From assembly GCF_910592395.1 (NCBI RefSeq), contig NC_088325.1, positions 5,545,501-5,609,500 of the forward strand: a DNA stretch of 64,000 bases, read 5' to 3'. How positions within the stretch are numbered: the stretch's first letter is position 1; each line of letters begins with the position of its first letter. The position numbers and the translations under genes are program-made. The notes under the pieces were generated by a model, which did no database searches, was not told where the DNA came from, and saw nothing but the letters and a program-made list of their open reading frames with translations. The stretch is from Lineus longissimus. Lineage: Eukaryota; Nemertea; Pilidiophora; Heteronemertea; Lineidae. Positions 1 through 12,300 of this stretch are shown here, piece by piece.

Positions 1-2
1 AG

Positions 3-332
3 CATTGACCGGTGCTAATTACCAGAATGATATCACAGTACAGCCAGGACCAGTCGAAGTTAAGCAAGGACAGAACATCAGGCTGTGGTGCAAACTGAAA
101 TACGACCCTAATAAAGTAGTGCCGGTAGTCTGGCATACGCCGCCAAATTTCAAAACAAGAGCCAATGATTGTACTTCTTTCGTAAAGGATAAATATATCA
201 TGTCATGTTTAGACACTGATGACCCTTTTGGATATTATAATATGACAATAATGGATGTCCAATGGGCCGATAATGGGGTATATCGGTGTCTGTACACCAA
301 ACATATGGACATTGTGGATTTACAAGTTTTGG
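3..332 (+). CDS. Gene 1 exon: Ig domain 1, cassette A
   Basis: The window opens on an acceptor AG, and the exon starts at base 3, exactly as in the copy at 2915. It reads in phase 1 and ends at a GTAAG donor after VLG. The Ig fold is shown by the first cysteine in LWCKL, the tryptophan of VVWHT, and the closing ADNGVYRC (D-x-G-x-Y-x-C). Two extra cysteines (NDC and IMSC) could form a second disulfide. The NMT triplet is a potential N-glycosylation site. Confidence 0.85.
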
Positions 333-3300
333 GTAAGTTATAATCAGGAGCTACACCAATATAAGTCATCAGAGCACTCTAATCTAAGAACTCATGAATT
401 AGAAATAAAGTTGATTGCAAATGACTAGGATGCAAGAGTGGTTCTTTTGGCGCCCATGACAATAAAACTAGTGAAAGTGCTCAAGTCGTGATCTATATCA
501 AGGTGTTCAAACAATGTACCATGATTGAAGTAGCTATATAGCCCCGGTTGCTGAAGTAGTGGTAGCCAAGTCAGCTACAGTACAGTGTACACCGCGGCTC
601 ATATGAATACGAATATTACATACTTCAGACAAAATCTCGTGAACTATCCACCAGACACAAACTGTTCATTTTTTTTCTAATCGTACTTTTATTATGACAG
701 AAATAAGTGTGCATTGGATTTTCATCATGTAACTTTTTATTTCAAACTCTTTTTTAAAATTCTCGCTAAAATTACAGATAAAAATATTCCGAACCACTAT
801 TTAGCCCTAGGTGTTGATGAGAACCATGTGCTTCCACTTCAACTTTGTGGGCTGATTTTCTCTTGTCTGTTTTCAGTTCCGGTAACAGATGTGACACTAG
901 AAAAAGACGTCAAAAGCTCTGCTGCAGAGCCCCATCGCTTGTATGAGTACTTTACCTGCACAACAAACTGTGCATTTCCAGCACCCAAGATTTCATGGCG
1001 TGTAAATGACGTAAGTAGAGCAATATCAGAGGACGATGTCTTGATTTTAGCAGGTCTACACCGATTGAAACGATTTATTGATCTTTGGTCTTGATTAGAC
1101 AGCTAAAGGCAGGTAGGGGGACTATAGGCCGGAGCAGAAGGGCTTAATTTGCCACCATCAGGAGACTACTGTACACTGTAAGGACCCTGGGTCAGATTCA
1201 GCACTTAATATTATTCATTTTACAAGCGTGAATCAATATGAAGTACTGTAAGATGTGAAATACCCCTATAAGCGACTTTGTGTAACTTTATCTTGCCTGC
1301 CTAGCTAGCTGCTGCCTATATTGTCATTTTAAGATGAAGTCAGTGACAGTGGTTCCTCGAGCAAACTGCTGTGCATTTTTTTAATGAGCCTTTTATTCAA
1401 TAATAAAATCATGATATCATTAATCGTTATAGGGACACCTTTGGCACCGAGACATACTGTCTCTAATTAAGAGAGTTACCCTGATTATCACGGAAAAAAA
1501 ACTGAGTACTGTCTATATAAACGGAAACGACCTTTTGGTACCAGTGCAGTATTCCAAATAGAGAGGGTATCCTTGATAGAGTGGTGTCCACTATAGGGAG
1601 GTTCAACTTAAGTGTATAAGTGACGAAGATTAAACAGACACTTTAACTATACCATTGCCATACGTTTTTTCCAGCAACCGTTTAATGCCAACGCAACGGT
1701 CAAAGAGTTAGGCTGCTCAGGGGCCAAGGAGAGCCTAAAACGGACTGAGAGCAGAGTGAGTGTAATGAGCGCAGGTATGGATATGGAGAGAACAGAATAT
1801 TACATCTCTTGTACGGCAGAAAACGTTTTTGGAGAGCCAAATGTTTCAAAGGCAATAACTGTCAATAATGTTGGTAAGCATCTCACAATTGTCATAAGTT
1901 ATCATATAGGCCTAACATTGTTTATTTCTGTGATCTCCCTCAATCTTTATTTCAATTCTTTAATGGAAATACTAATCAATGTGAATGTCTAAAAATTGAA
2001 AGCGCTGGTTTGAGGAATGAGTTGCTATTGTTACTGATTGAATATTGGGGTTGTATCCTTGGAGAAGATTCTGCTATCACCAGAAAAACACTGTGCAAAA
2101 GTGTCCTAGGATAGCATGTCCTGGGAAAAAAGGATTTTATTATGGCCGAAGGTGTTTACGGTCGTGGCCTCTATAGAACCATATACATAATCCGTCAGAA
2201 TACAATATGGTCGGTCACTTTTTAGAGGGGGACATTTTCTACTTCTGCACCGGCCTGCGCATCTGATTATGATATGCACGCTATTGCAGCTCTGGCCAAT
2301 GAAGCCACAGACAGGATTGATCGTATATGTAACGTGCTAAATTGGTCATAACAGGCCTAATAGAAATGCATCGGAATTATCAATAACGTTAGCTTTTCGG
2401 GCGGGGTGTTAAAACATTGTCAACTTCCGACTACTGACACAGTTTCCTTATGTGTCAAGAGATTTGCAAACAAAAAATAATTGGTGATTTTCCTTACAGT
2501 CAGGCGAGCAACTGGTGAATTTTAAACTGGTAGTTTTCGACAGAATATTTGAGACAATCGCACAAGTTTGAGAGACGTTGATTTCGACCCGTTTCAACCA
2601 ACAGGCAGAAAAATACTAAAAAAACGCCCCCAATTGCTATATTAGCAAAACTCTTAACCATGTTTTCGAAAAATGTTTCTTTGTATCTGTAGACTTGCCA
2701 AAGCCAATTGCTTTTTCAATACCTCTCCAAATGTTGACTTGACAGTTAAAAGCATACTCGCGTCTAATTGATTGGTTCGGATCTAGTTAGTAAATCTTCA
2801 TTACTTCTTTTACATTATTGACCGGTGTTTTATTCCAGCACAGCCAGGACCAGTCAACGACATTCACCACTTGACGCCTTAGATCCAGAGAGTAAATCTT
2901 CGTTTTCTTTTCAGCATTGACCGGTGCTAATTACCAGAATGATATCACAGTACAGCCAGGACCAGTCGAAGTGAAGCAAGGACAGAACATCAGTCTGTGG
3001 TGTAAACTGAAATATGACCCTCATAAAGTAGTGCCGGTAAACTGGCATTCGCCGCCAAATTTCAAGACAAGAACAAAGGAGTGTTCTTCTTTTGCAAACG
3101 ATAAATATATCATGTCATGTTCAGACGCCAGATACTCTTTTAGGTATTATAATATGACAATAATGGATGTACAATGGGCCGATAATGGGGAATATCGGTG
3201 TATGTATATCAACCATATGGGCATTGTGGATTTAAAAGTTCGGGGTAAGTTATAATCAGGAGCTACACCAACATAAGGCATAAGGGCATTCTAATCTAAG

Positions 3301-6300
3301 AACTCACGAATTAGAAATAAAGTTGATTGCAAATGACTATAATGCAAGAATTGTTCTTTTGGCGCCCATGACACTAAAACTAGTGAAAGTGCTAAAGTCA
3401 TGATTTATATTAAGGTGTACAAAAATGTGCCATGGTTGAAGAAGCTATAGCCCAGGTAGCCAAGTCAGCTACAGTACATTGTACAGTGCGACTCATGTAA
3501 ATACGAATACATACTTCAGACGAAATCTCGTGAACTAATGCACCATGCTCAGGCTGCGCAATTTTTTTCAGTTTTTTTTTCTAATGGTACATTGGTTATG
3601 GCAGAAATTGACACGAAAGTGTGGACGAAAGTGTGGACGAAAGTGTGGACAGCGGCCCTCTAAGTTCGGTGGGCTGGCATTTCTTTGTCTTTCAATATAT
3701 TTAAAAGAAATTGCAGTATATTATGCATTATATGGTTTTTCGCCATGTAACATTTTTTATTTCAAAGTCTTTTTGAAAAATTCTCGTTAAAATTATAGAC
3801 AAAAACATTCCGAAATATGATTTCGCCCTCAGTGTTGATGCGAACCATGTGCTTCCACTTCAACGTTGTAGGCTGATTTTCTCTTGTCAATTTTCAGTTC
3901 CGGTTACAGATGTGACACTAGAAAAAGATGTCAAAAGCTCTGCTGCAGAGCCCCAGCGCTTGCATGAGTACTTTACCTGCACAACAAACTGTGCATTTCC
4001 AGCACCCAAGATTTCATGGCTTGTAAATGACGTAAGTAGAGCAATATCAGAGGACGATGTCTTGACTTTAGCAGGTCTACACCAATTGAAACGATTTATT
4101 GATATTTGGTTTGAGGAGACTGCTAGGGGGACTATAGGCAGGAGAGGGGCTAAATTGGCCATCTTCAGGGGACTACTATACACTGTAAAGACCCTGGGCT
4201 GTCATTTCGAATTCAGCACTAGATATATTCCTCGTGCAAGCGTGAATCATTACGACGTAATATGAGATGTTAAATAGTGACCTCGTGTAACTTTATCTTG
4301 CCTGCCTAGCTGTTGCCTATATTGCCCTTTTCAGATGAAGTCGGTGACAGTGGTTCCTCGAGCAATAAAGCTACTGTGCAGTTTTTAAATGACTCTTGTT
4401 CAATAATAAAATCATAACAAAATACTTCTTTATAAGGACCCTTGGCACTAGGAAATGCTGTCTCTAATTGAGAGAGTTACACTGATTATCTGGAAAAAAG
4501 TACTGTACCATTAAGGAAACGACATTTTGCTACTAGTGAAGTATTTTGAATAGAGATGGTGTCCTTGATGGAGTGGTGTCCGCAAAAGGGAGGTTCCACT
4601 GTAGTGTAAGCGATTAAGATGAAATAGACACTGTAGCTTTACCATTGCCATACGTATTTTCCAGCAACACTTTAATGGCAAAACAACGGTCAGAGAGTTG
4701 GGCTGCTCAGGGGCCAGGGAGGGCCAGAAACAGACTATGAGCACAGTGTTAGTAATGAGCACAGACATGGATAAGGAGAGGAAAGAATATAACATTAAGT
4801 GTACGGCAGAAAACGTTGTTGGAGAGCCAAACGTTTCAGAGGCAATGGCTGTCAATAATGATGGTAAGCATCTTACAATTGTTTGCGTTATCATATAGCG
4901 TTGTCTATTTTTTGAGACCTCCCACAATGTTTATTTCGGTTTTGTCAGGCCAGTTGAAATAATAATCATGGTGAATGTCTAAAAATGATGATAACTTAAT
5001 TTCAGAAACAGATTCCAAGTTTTCCTATACTGGTTTCCTATACTACCACTATTTTTTAAAATGCCATGTTCAACATGTTCAATGTTCAGACCACTTCTAA
5101 GAAAGAAATCATTGTTTAATAGGTGAGGTATCCTGAAAATATCATGAAAGCTTTATTAGCCAAGAAAAAGTATTAAAATTTTAGACCTTTTTTAGTTTCG
5201 CTTGCCGGATCAAATAGCTATTTGAAGGTTAAACGTAAATCAACTCAATTTCTCCTCACCAGGGGCAAGAATCATAAATACGTAGAAGGCATATGTCGCT
5301 TTATCATACCTCATTATGTGGGCCAATCACGTCGCGTCATTCGCCGTCACGTGCCATGCGATGAATTTATTATTATATGGTATTATTCTACTGATGACGT
5401 CATCGATGACGCGTTATGTGGCTTGCCGCCCAGGTACCATCTCGACTTAAATTATAATGCGCCGTACTTATTAAAACGGATAAAGCCTCGTGAAATAATG
5501 TATTTACCGGACAAATAATTTTGACTATTCTATGGGTTGACGTGCAATATGCATATATTATTCCAAGAAATAGAAGCTTCAACAAAGTCTATGCGGTTTG
5601 CAATCATAAAGGTTTGATATACAAAATTTGTTGATGAGGTTTACACCACCGGTTTGGCAGTACCAGAGTCTTTCTAATATTTGAAAGACTCTGCCGGCAG
5701 TACTAAGCAAAAATGTTTATGCTGTCGTCATTTTGTTGTTTTTGAATTCCGTCGCCCGCTCTATCTTTTCCCTCGGCATCCCGTGCAATGCGATTAAACT
5801 CTCTATATTAGGTCTTGATCATGGCAGAGTAATTCTGTTATTGAACGATTCTGGTCATAAAGCGAGCTAACACCGATACACCCAGGCGTGACATGCAAAT
5901 GGTGAACAGAGAGAAGCTAGCTCACTCTTGGTGTTTGGTTCAGGCCTCATAACCTCATTTCCCCATTCAACATTGGGATTTTAATTAGGTTTCTCGAAAT
6001 CCGTGGTTTAAAAGAAAACTCGGACAAGGTCGGAAGATTCTCCAACAAGTCATTAAACAATCGAGAAACCGTTTAGCCAGGGACCTAAACCTTATTGATT
6101 ATATTGTAATCAAATTACTTATTAAATTCGTTATATATTACTAATTTATTACTAAGATAAATATTGATGAGATTGAAATTGCAAGAATCTTATAAGAAAA
6201 ATATTGTCGGAATTTGTTTCGTAGCAATAAATCATAAGAAATCAATTTCACTTAAGTTATTATCGGTAAGATATTAATTTGCTATAACTTAGCAAGAACA

Positions 6301-9300
6301 TAATTGACAATAATTTTTCTAACAAGAAATTGGTAATTTCTATCTTGCTATTTCTGTATTAAGAAAAATATCGGTAGTTACTTGGTAAGATCAATATCTT
6401 AAACTCATTAATTGCCGCACGCAGTGCACAGCAACTTAAAATCGTATTGATCACCCAGGTGTTAAACAGTTACAATCCTGATCTGAGATGCAAAAGTTCC
6501 CTTTTTTGAAATTCCACCATGTTAATCATCACATGGTGTCCTACTTATTTCTTGAATATGTATCTTATGAAAAGACTTTGCCAATATTGTAAACTCGTCT
6601 GGCAATTAAAACAAGCTGAAATGGTACACATTACATCAAAAGGTACACCATTCGATCCTGCGTGTGCGTTTTCATCATGTCGGAGTCATTCATGTTTGCA
6701 CCCGAATCGAACCCGCCCCATTTAGATGTCGATTTCAATCAGTGAGAAAATAAACATACAAAGGCGTGCAATTCTAAATTACCTGACAACGAGGACCCAT
6801 GGCTTATAGGCCGCGTATCCGATAGAAAAGAGGACAGTATTCTAAAGCCCGCACCACACGGTGAAATTTGCGTGATGCAAGTGACACGCGTGCACGTTGC
6901 GACAGGCAAATTCTCACTGTGTGGGGTCGTTTTTTGCTGCGTATCTTCCTCGCGTGTCGAGACGCAGCCGATCTAGCATGTTTGATATTTTCTCGACACG
7001 CGAGGAAGTTAATCACCGTGTGGGGGCTACCTGCAGCAATGTTGCGCGAGTTCGACGAATCACAACAAGCAGATCGGTCACATGATTTATAGGTCAGTCA
7101 CATGATACCAAAATGGCAGCGCCCGGGAACTGTCAAATCCTGAGACAAGACCACTAATGAATATTCATAGGTTGGAGGGTCGAGGCCTATCAATTAGACG
7201 AGTGCATGTTTTTTACTCTCAAGTACATATTTGGAGAGGTATTGAAAAAATATTTGCTGTGGCAAGTCTACAGATATAAAGAAATTATTTGATGAAAAAA
7301 TTAATTTCGAATTTTGCTAATTGGGTAATAGGGGGCGTGTTTTGAGTTTTTTCTGCCAGTTGGCTGAAAACAGTGGAAATATCAAAGTCTGTCTAATTTG
7401 TCGATTATAAAAAAATTTCCGTGGTCAATCACCAATTTCCATCGCACCAGTTACTCGCAAGACTAATCCGTATATCATATCCGAATTTCAGTTTCACTAC
7501 TTGACGCGTTCTTTGATGCGTCGCGGTCAAACATTGACAATTTAACTGCTAAAAGGCTTAAAAAATCAATTGTGGTCTTGTCTCTATTTACACTACATTT
7601 TGGGTCAATATAGTGAAAAATTTGAATGTGCTCAAATCACTCTAATTCATTTAGAATATTGTATTGCTGATGATTTAAGGTCAAAACAAGCTAAAATAAT
7701 GAGAAAAAAACTTAATTTGACCCAAATAAGAGTCAACCTAACCCCGGTCTAAGTTCGGTTTCATTTTTACAAGTCTTGTTGTGTTGCCATTCATTTTGTA
7801 ATTTCTTTGAAACTACTTAGGCCTTGATTCTGAAAGTTGTGCCCTAAGCAGCAAAGATATTCCTAAATCACATCCTAAATTTTCAGCTCCATAGCTTGCA
7901 TATTCTGGCCAGGGCAGGTCTTTGAATTTGGTGCTGTTGGCTGCAAAATCATGACTTTTTGTCGATTTTGTCCTCTTTCGTCGCTTTGGCACAGTTGTAC
8001 CACTCTTTGAAATGTCTCTCATTTCTCCAAAAATGTCCAGATATGACTTTCCTTTGTTGGAGAGTTGTGGGATGTCATGTACATTAGTTTGAAAAAAATC
8101 TCAAAATGTTAACCCCTGAAATGTACCTTCATTGAGACAAGACCACTAATGAATATTCATAGGTTGGAGGGTCGAGGCCTATCAATTAGACGAGTGCATG
8201 TTTTTTACTCTCAAGTACATATTTGGAGAGGTATTGAAAAAATATTTGCTGTGGCAAGTCTACAGATATAAAGAAATTATTTGATGAAAAAATTAATTTC
8301 GAATTTTGCTAATTGGGTAATAGGGGGCGTGTTTTGAGTTTTTTCTGCCAGTTGGCTGAAAACAGTGGAAATATCAAAGTCTGTCTAATTTGTCGATTAT
8401 AAAAAAATTTCCGTGGTCAATCACCAATTTCCATCGCACCAGTTACTCGCAAGACTAATCCGTATATCATATCCGAATTTCAGTTTCACTACTTGACGCG
8501 TTCTTTGATGCGTCGCGGTCAAACATTGACAATTTAACTGCTAAAAGGCTTAAAAAATCAATTGTGGTCTTGTCTCTATTTACACTACATTTTGGGTCAA
8601 TATAGTGAAAAATTTGAATGTGCTCAAATCACTCTAATTCATTTAGAATATTGTATTGCTGATGATTTAAGGTCAAAACAAGCTAAAATAATGAGAAAAA
8701 AACTTAATTTGACCCAAATAAGAGTCAACCTAACCCCGGTCTAAGTTCGGTTTCATTTTTACAAGTCTTGTTGTGTTGCCATTCATTTTGTAATTTCTTT
8801 GAAACTACTTAGGCCTTGATTCTGAAAGTTGTGCCCTAAGCAGCAAAGATATTCCTAAATCACATCCTAAATTTTCAGCTCCATAGCTTGCATATTCTGG
8901 CCAGGGCAGGTCTTTGAATTTGGTGCTGTTGGCTGCAAAATCATGACTTTTTGTCGATTTTGTCCTCTTTCGTCGCTTTGGCACAGTTGTACCACTCTTT
9001 GAAATGTCTCTCATTTCTCCAAAAATGTCCAGATATGACTTTCCTTTGTTGGAGAGTTGTGGGATGTCATGTACATTAGTTTGAAAAAAATCTCAAAATG
9101 TTAACCCCTGAAATGTACCTTCATTGAGACAAGACCACTAATGAATATTCATAGGTTGGAGGGTCGAGGCCTATCAATTAGACGAGTGCATGTTTTTTAC
9201 TCTCAAGTACATATTTGGAGAGGTATTGAAAAAATATTTGCTGTGGCAAGTCTACAGATATAAAGAAATTATTTGATGAAAAAATTAATTTCGAATTTTG

Positions 9301-12300
9301 CTAATTGGGTAATAGGGGGCGTGTTTTGAGTTTTTTCTGCCAGTTGGCTGAAAACAGTGGAAATATCAAAGTCTGTCTAATTTGTCGATTATAAAAAAAT
9401 TTCCGTGGTCAATCACCAATTTCCATCGCACCAGTTACTCGCAAGACTAATCCGTATATCATATCCGAATTTCAGTTTCACTACTTGACGCGTTCTTTGA
9501 TGCGTCGCGGTCAAACATTGACAATTTAACTGCTAAAAGGCTTAAAAAATCAATTGTGGTCTTGTCTCTATTTACACTACATTTTGGGTCAATATAGTGA
9601 AAAATTTGAATGTGCTCAAATCACTCTAATTCATTTAGAATATTGTATTGCTGATGATTTAAGGTCAAAACAAGCTAAAATAATGAGAAAAAAACTTAAT
9701 TTGACCCAAATAAGAGTCAACCTAACCCCGGTCTAAGTTCGGTTTCATTTTTACAAGTCTTGTTGTGTTGCCATTCATTTTGTAATTTCTTTGAAACTAC
9801 TTAGGCCTTGATTCTGAAAGTTGTGCCCTAAGCAGCAAAGATATTCCTAAATCACATCCTAAATTTTCAGCTCCATAGCTTGCATATTCTGGCCAGGGCA
9901 GGTCTTTGAATTTGGTGCTGTTGGCTGCAAAATCATGACTTTTTGTCGATTTTGTCCTCTTTCGTCGCTTTGGCACAGTTGTACCACTCTTTGAAATGTC
10001 TCTCATTTCTCCAAAAATGTCCAGATATGACTTTCCTTTGTTGGAGAGTTGTGGGATGTCATGTACATTAGTTTGAAAAAAATCTCAAAATGTTAACCCC
10101 TGAAATGTACCTTCATTGAGACAAGACCACTAATGAATATTCATAGGTTGGAGGGTCGAGGCCTATCAATTAGACGAGTGCATGTTTTTTACTCTCAAGT
10201 ACATATTTGGAGAGGTATTGAAAAAATATTTGCTGTGGCAAGTCTACAGATATAAAGAAATTATTTGATGAAAAAATTAATTTCGAATTTTGCTAATTGG
10301 GTAATAGGGGGCGTGTTTTGAGTTTTTTCTGCCAGTTGGCTGAAAACAGTGGAAATATCAAAGTCTGTCTAATTTGTCGATTATAAAAAAATTTCCGTGG
10401 TCAATCACCAATTTCCATCGCACCAGTTACTCGCAAGACTAATCCGTATATCATATCCGAATTTCAGTTTCACTACTTGACGCGTTCTTTGATGCGTCGC
10501 GGTCAAACATTGACAATTTAACTGCTAAAAGGCTTAAAAAATCAATTGTGGTCTTGTCTCTATTTACACTACATTTTGGGTCAATATAGTGAAAAATTTG
10601 AATGTGCTCAAATCACTCTAATTCATTTAGAATATTGTATTGCTGATGATTTAAGGTCAAAACAAGCTAAAATAATGAGAAAAAAACTTAATTTGACCCA
10701 AATAAGAGTCAACCTAACCCCGGTCTAAGTTCGGTTTCATTTTTACAAGTCTTGTTGTGTTGCCATTCATTTTGTAATTTCTTTGAAACTACTTAGGCCT
10801 TGATTCTGAAAGTTGTGCCCTAAGCAGCAAATATATTCCTAAATCACATCCTAAATTTTCAGCTCCATAGCTTGCATATTCTGGCCAGGGCAGGTCTTTG
10901 AATTTGGTGCTGTTGGCTGCAAAATCATGACTTTTTGTCGATTTTGTCCTCTTTCGTCGCTTTGGCACAGTTGTACCACTCTTTGAAATGTCTCTCATTT
11001 CTCCAAAAATGTCCAGATATGACTTTCCTTTGTTGGAGAGTTGTGGGATGTCATGTACATTAGTTTGAAAAAAATCTCAAAATGTTAACCCCTGAAATGT
11101 ACCTTCATTGAGACAAGACCACTAATGAATATTCATAGGTTGGAGGGTCGAGGCCTATCAATTAGACGAGTGCATGTTTTTTACTCTCAAGTACATATTT
11201 GGAGAGGTATTGAAAAAATATTTGCTGTGGCAAGTCTACAGATATAAAGAAATTATTTGATGAAAAAATTAATTTCGAATTTTGCTAATTGGGTAATAGG
11301 GGGCGTGTTTTGAGTTTTTTCTGCCAGTTGGCTGAAAACAGTGGAAATATCAAAGTCTGTCTAATTTGTCGATTATAAAAAAATTTCCGTGGTCAATCAC
11401 CAATTTCCATCGCACCAGTTACTCGCAAGACTAATCCGTATATCATATCCGAATTTCAGTTTCACTACTTGACGCGTTCTTTGATGCGTCGCGGTCAAAC
11501 ATTGACAATTTAACTGCTAAAAGGCTTAAAAAATCAATTGTGGTCTTGTCTCTCCTATGAGAAGTATTATGGACCAAGAAGACCAAATTGCCCTTATTCT
11601 CCTGCTGTTACTCCGTCGGAGGCGGCGGCGGAGGCGGCGCCGCGTGGACCGTAGTCTTTGGACAAGGCCATGGATTCAGAGAAGAGAGGATAAGGGGGCC
11701 TATGCAAATCTAATTGCTGAATTGCGGGAGGAGGACCCCATGAAGTATCGCCAGTTCCACAGAGCTGCCATTTTGGTATCATGTGACTGACCTATAAATC
11801 ATGTGACCGATATGCTTGTTGTGATTCGTCGAACTCGCGCAACATTGCTGCAGGTAGCCCCCACACGGTGATTAACTTCCTCGCGTGTCGAGAAAATATC
11901 AAACATGCTAGATCGGCTGCGTCTCGACTCGCGAGGGAAGATACGCAGCAAAAAACGACCCCACACAGTGAGAATTTGCCTGTCGCAACATGCACGCGTG
12001 TCACTTGCATCACGCAAATTTTCACCGTGTGGTGCAGGCTTTACCATTTGCCCGAATAAAGTGGCCTTAAATTAATTGTCCTTTTAGAACATATGCAAAA
12101 GGAATACAAGTAAGATACACAATGAGAAGGTACTAAGCATCGTCCTTTAGTAGTACAAAAACCATGAGTATATTGCAGCCTTTCGGACGAGGAAGTTTTT
12201 TGATTCAGGGAATTATCGCGCGAGGGAGCAAGTCTCATTTTGGTGCATGTATGATGTGACACTCTTTTTGAAGCTCAAGGTGCACATAATATAGTGCCAC

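Larger units (their letters stand above)
6842..12043. mobile_element. Harbinger-like DNA transposon derivative with its interior replaced by a MITE array
   Basis: The ends are long inverted repeats, 6842-7120 and 11764-12043, about 280 bp each and nearly identical. Between them lie a 4.4 kb tandem array (7142-11552) and a broken N-terminal piece of a PIF/Harbinger transposase (11569-11766). Without the array the element would be under 0.8 kb, so it is an internally deleted copy. I could not define a target-site duplication. It sits in the intron just upstream of the membrane exon of gene 1. Confidence 0.7.

Noticed and set aside
4511-4927. 138-codon minus-strand frame
   Set aside because: Antisense shadow of the Ig exon at 4665-4863, with the splice sites and Ig residues on the plus strand.
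5222-5518. 98-codon open frame as an exon
   Set aside because: No domain, no good splice sites around it, and it lies in an intron rich in dispersed repeats.
7570-10728. Four identical 60-codon plus-strand frames as a gene family
   Set aside because: They start in the MITE end and run into the spacer, with low-complexity AT-rich composition and no domain. They are an artefact of the tandem array.
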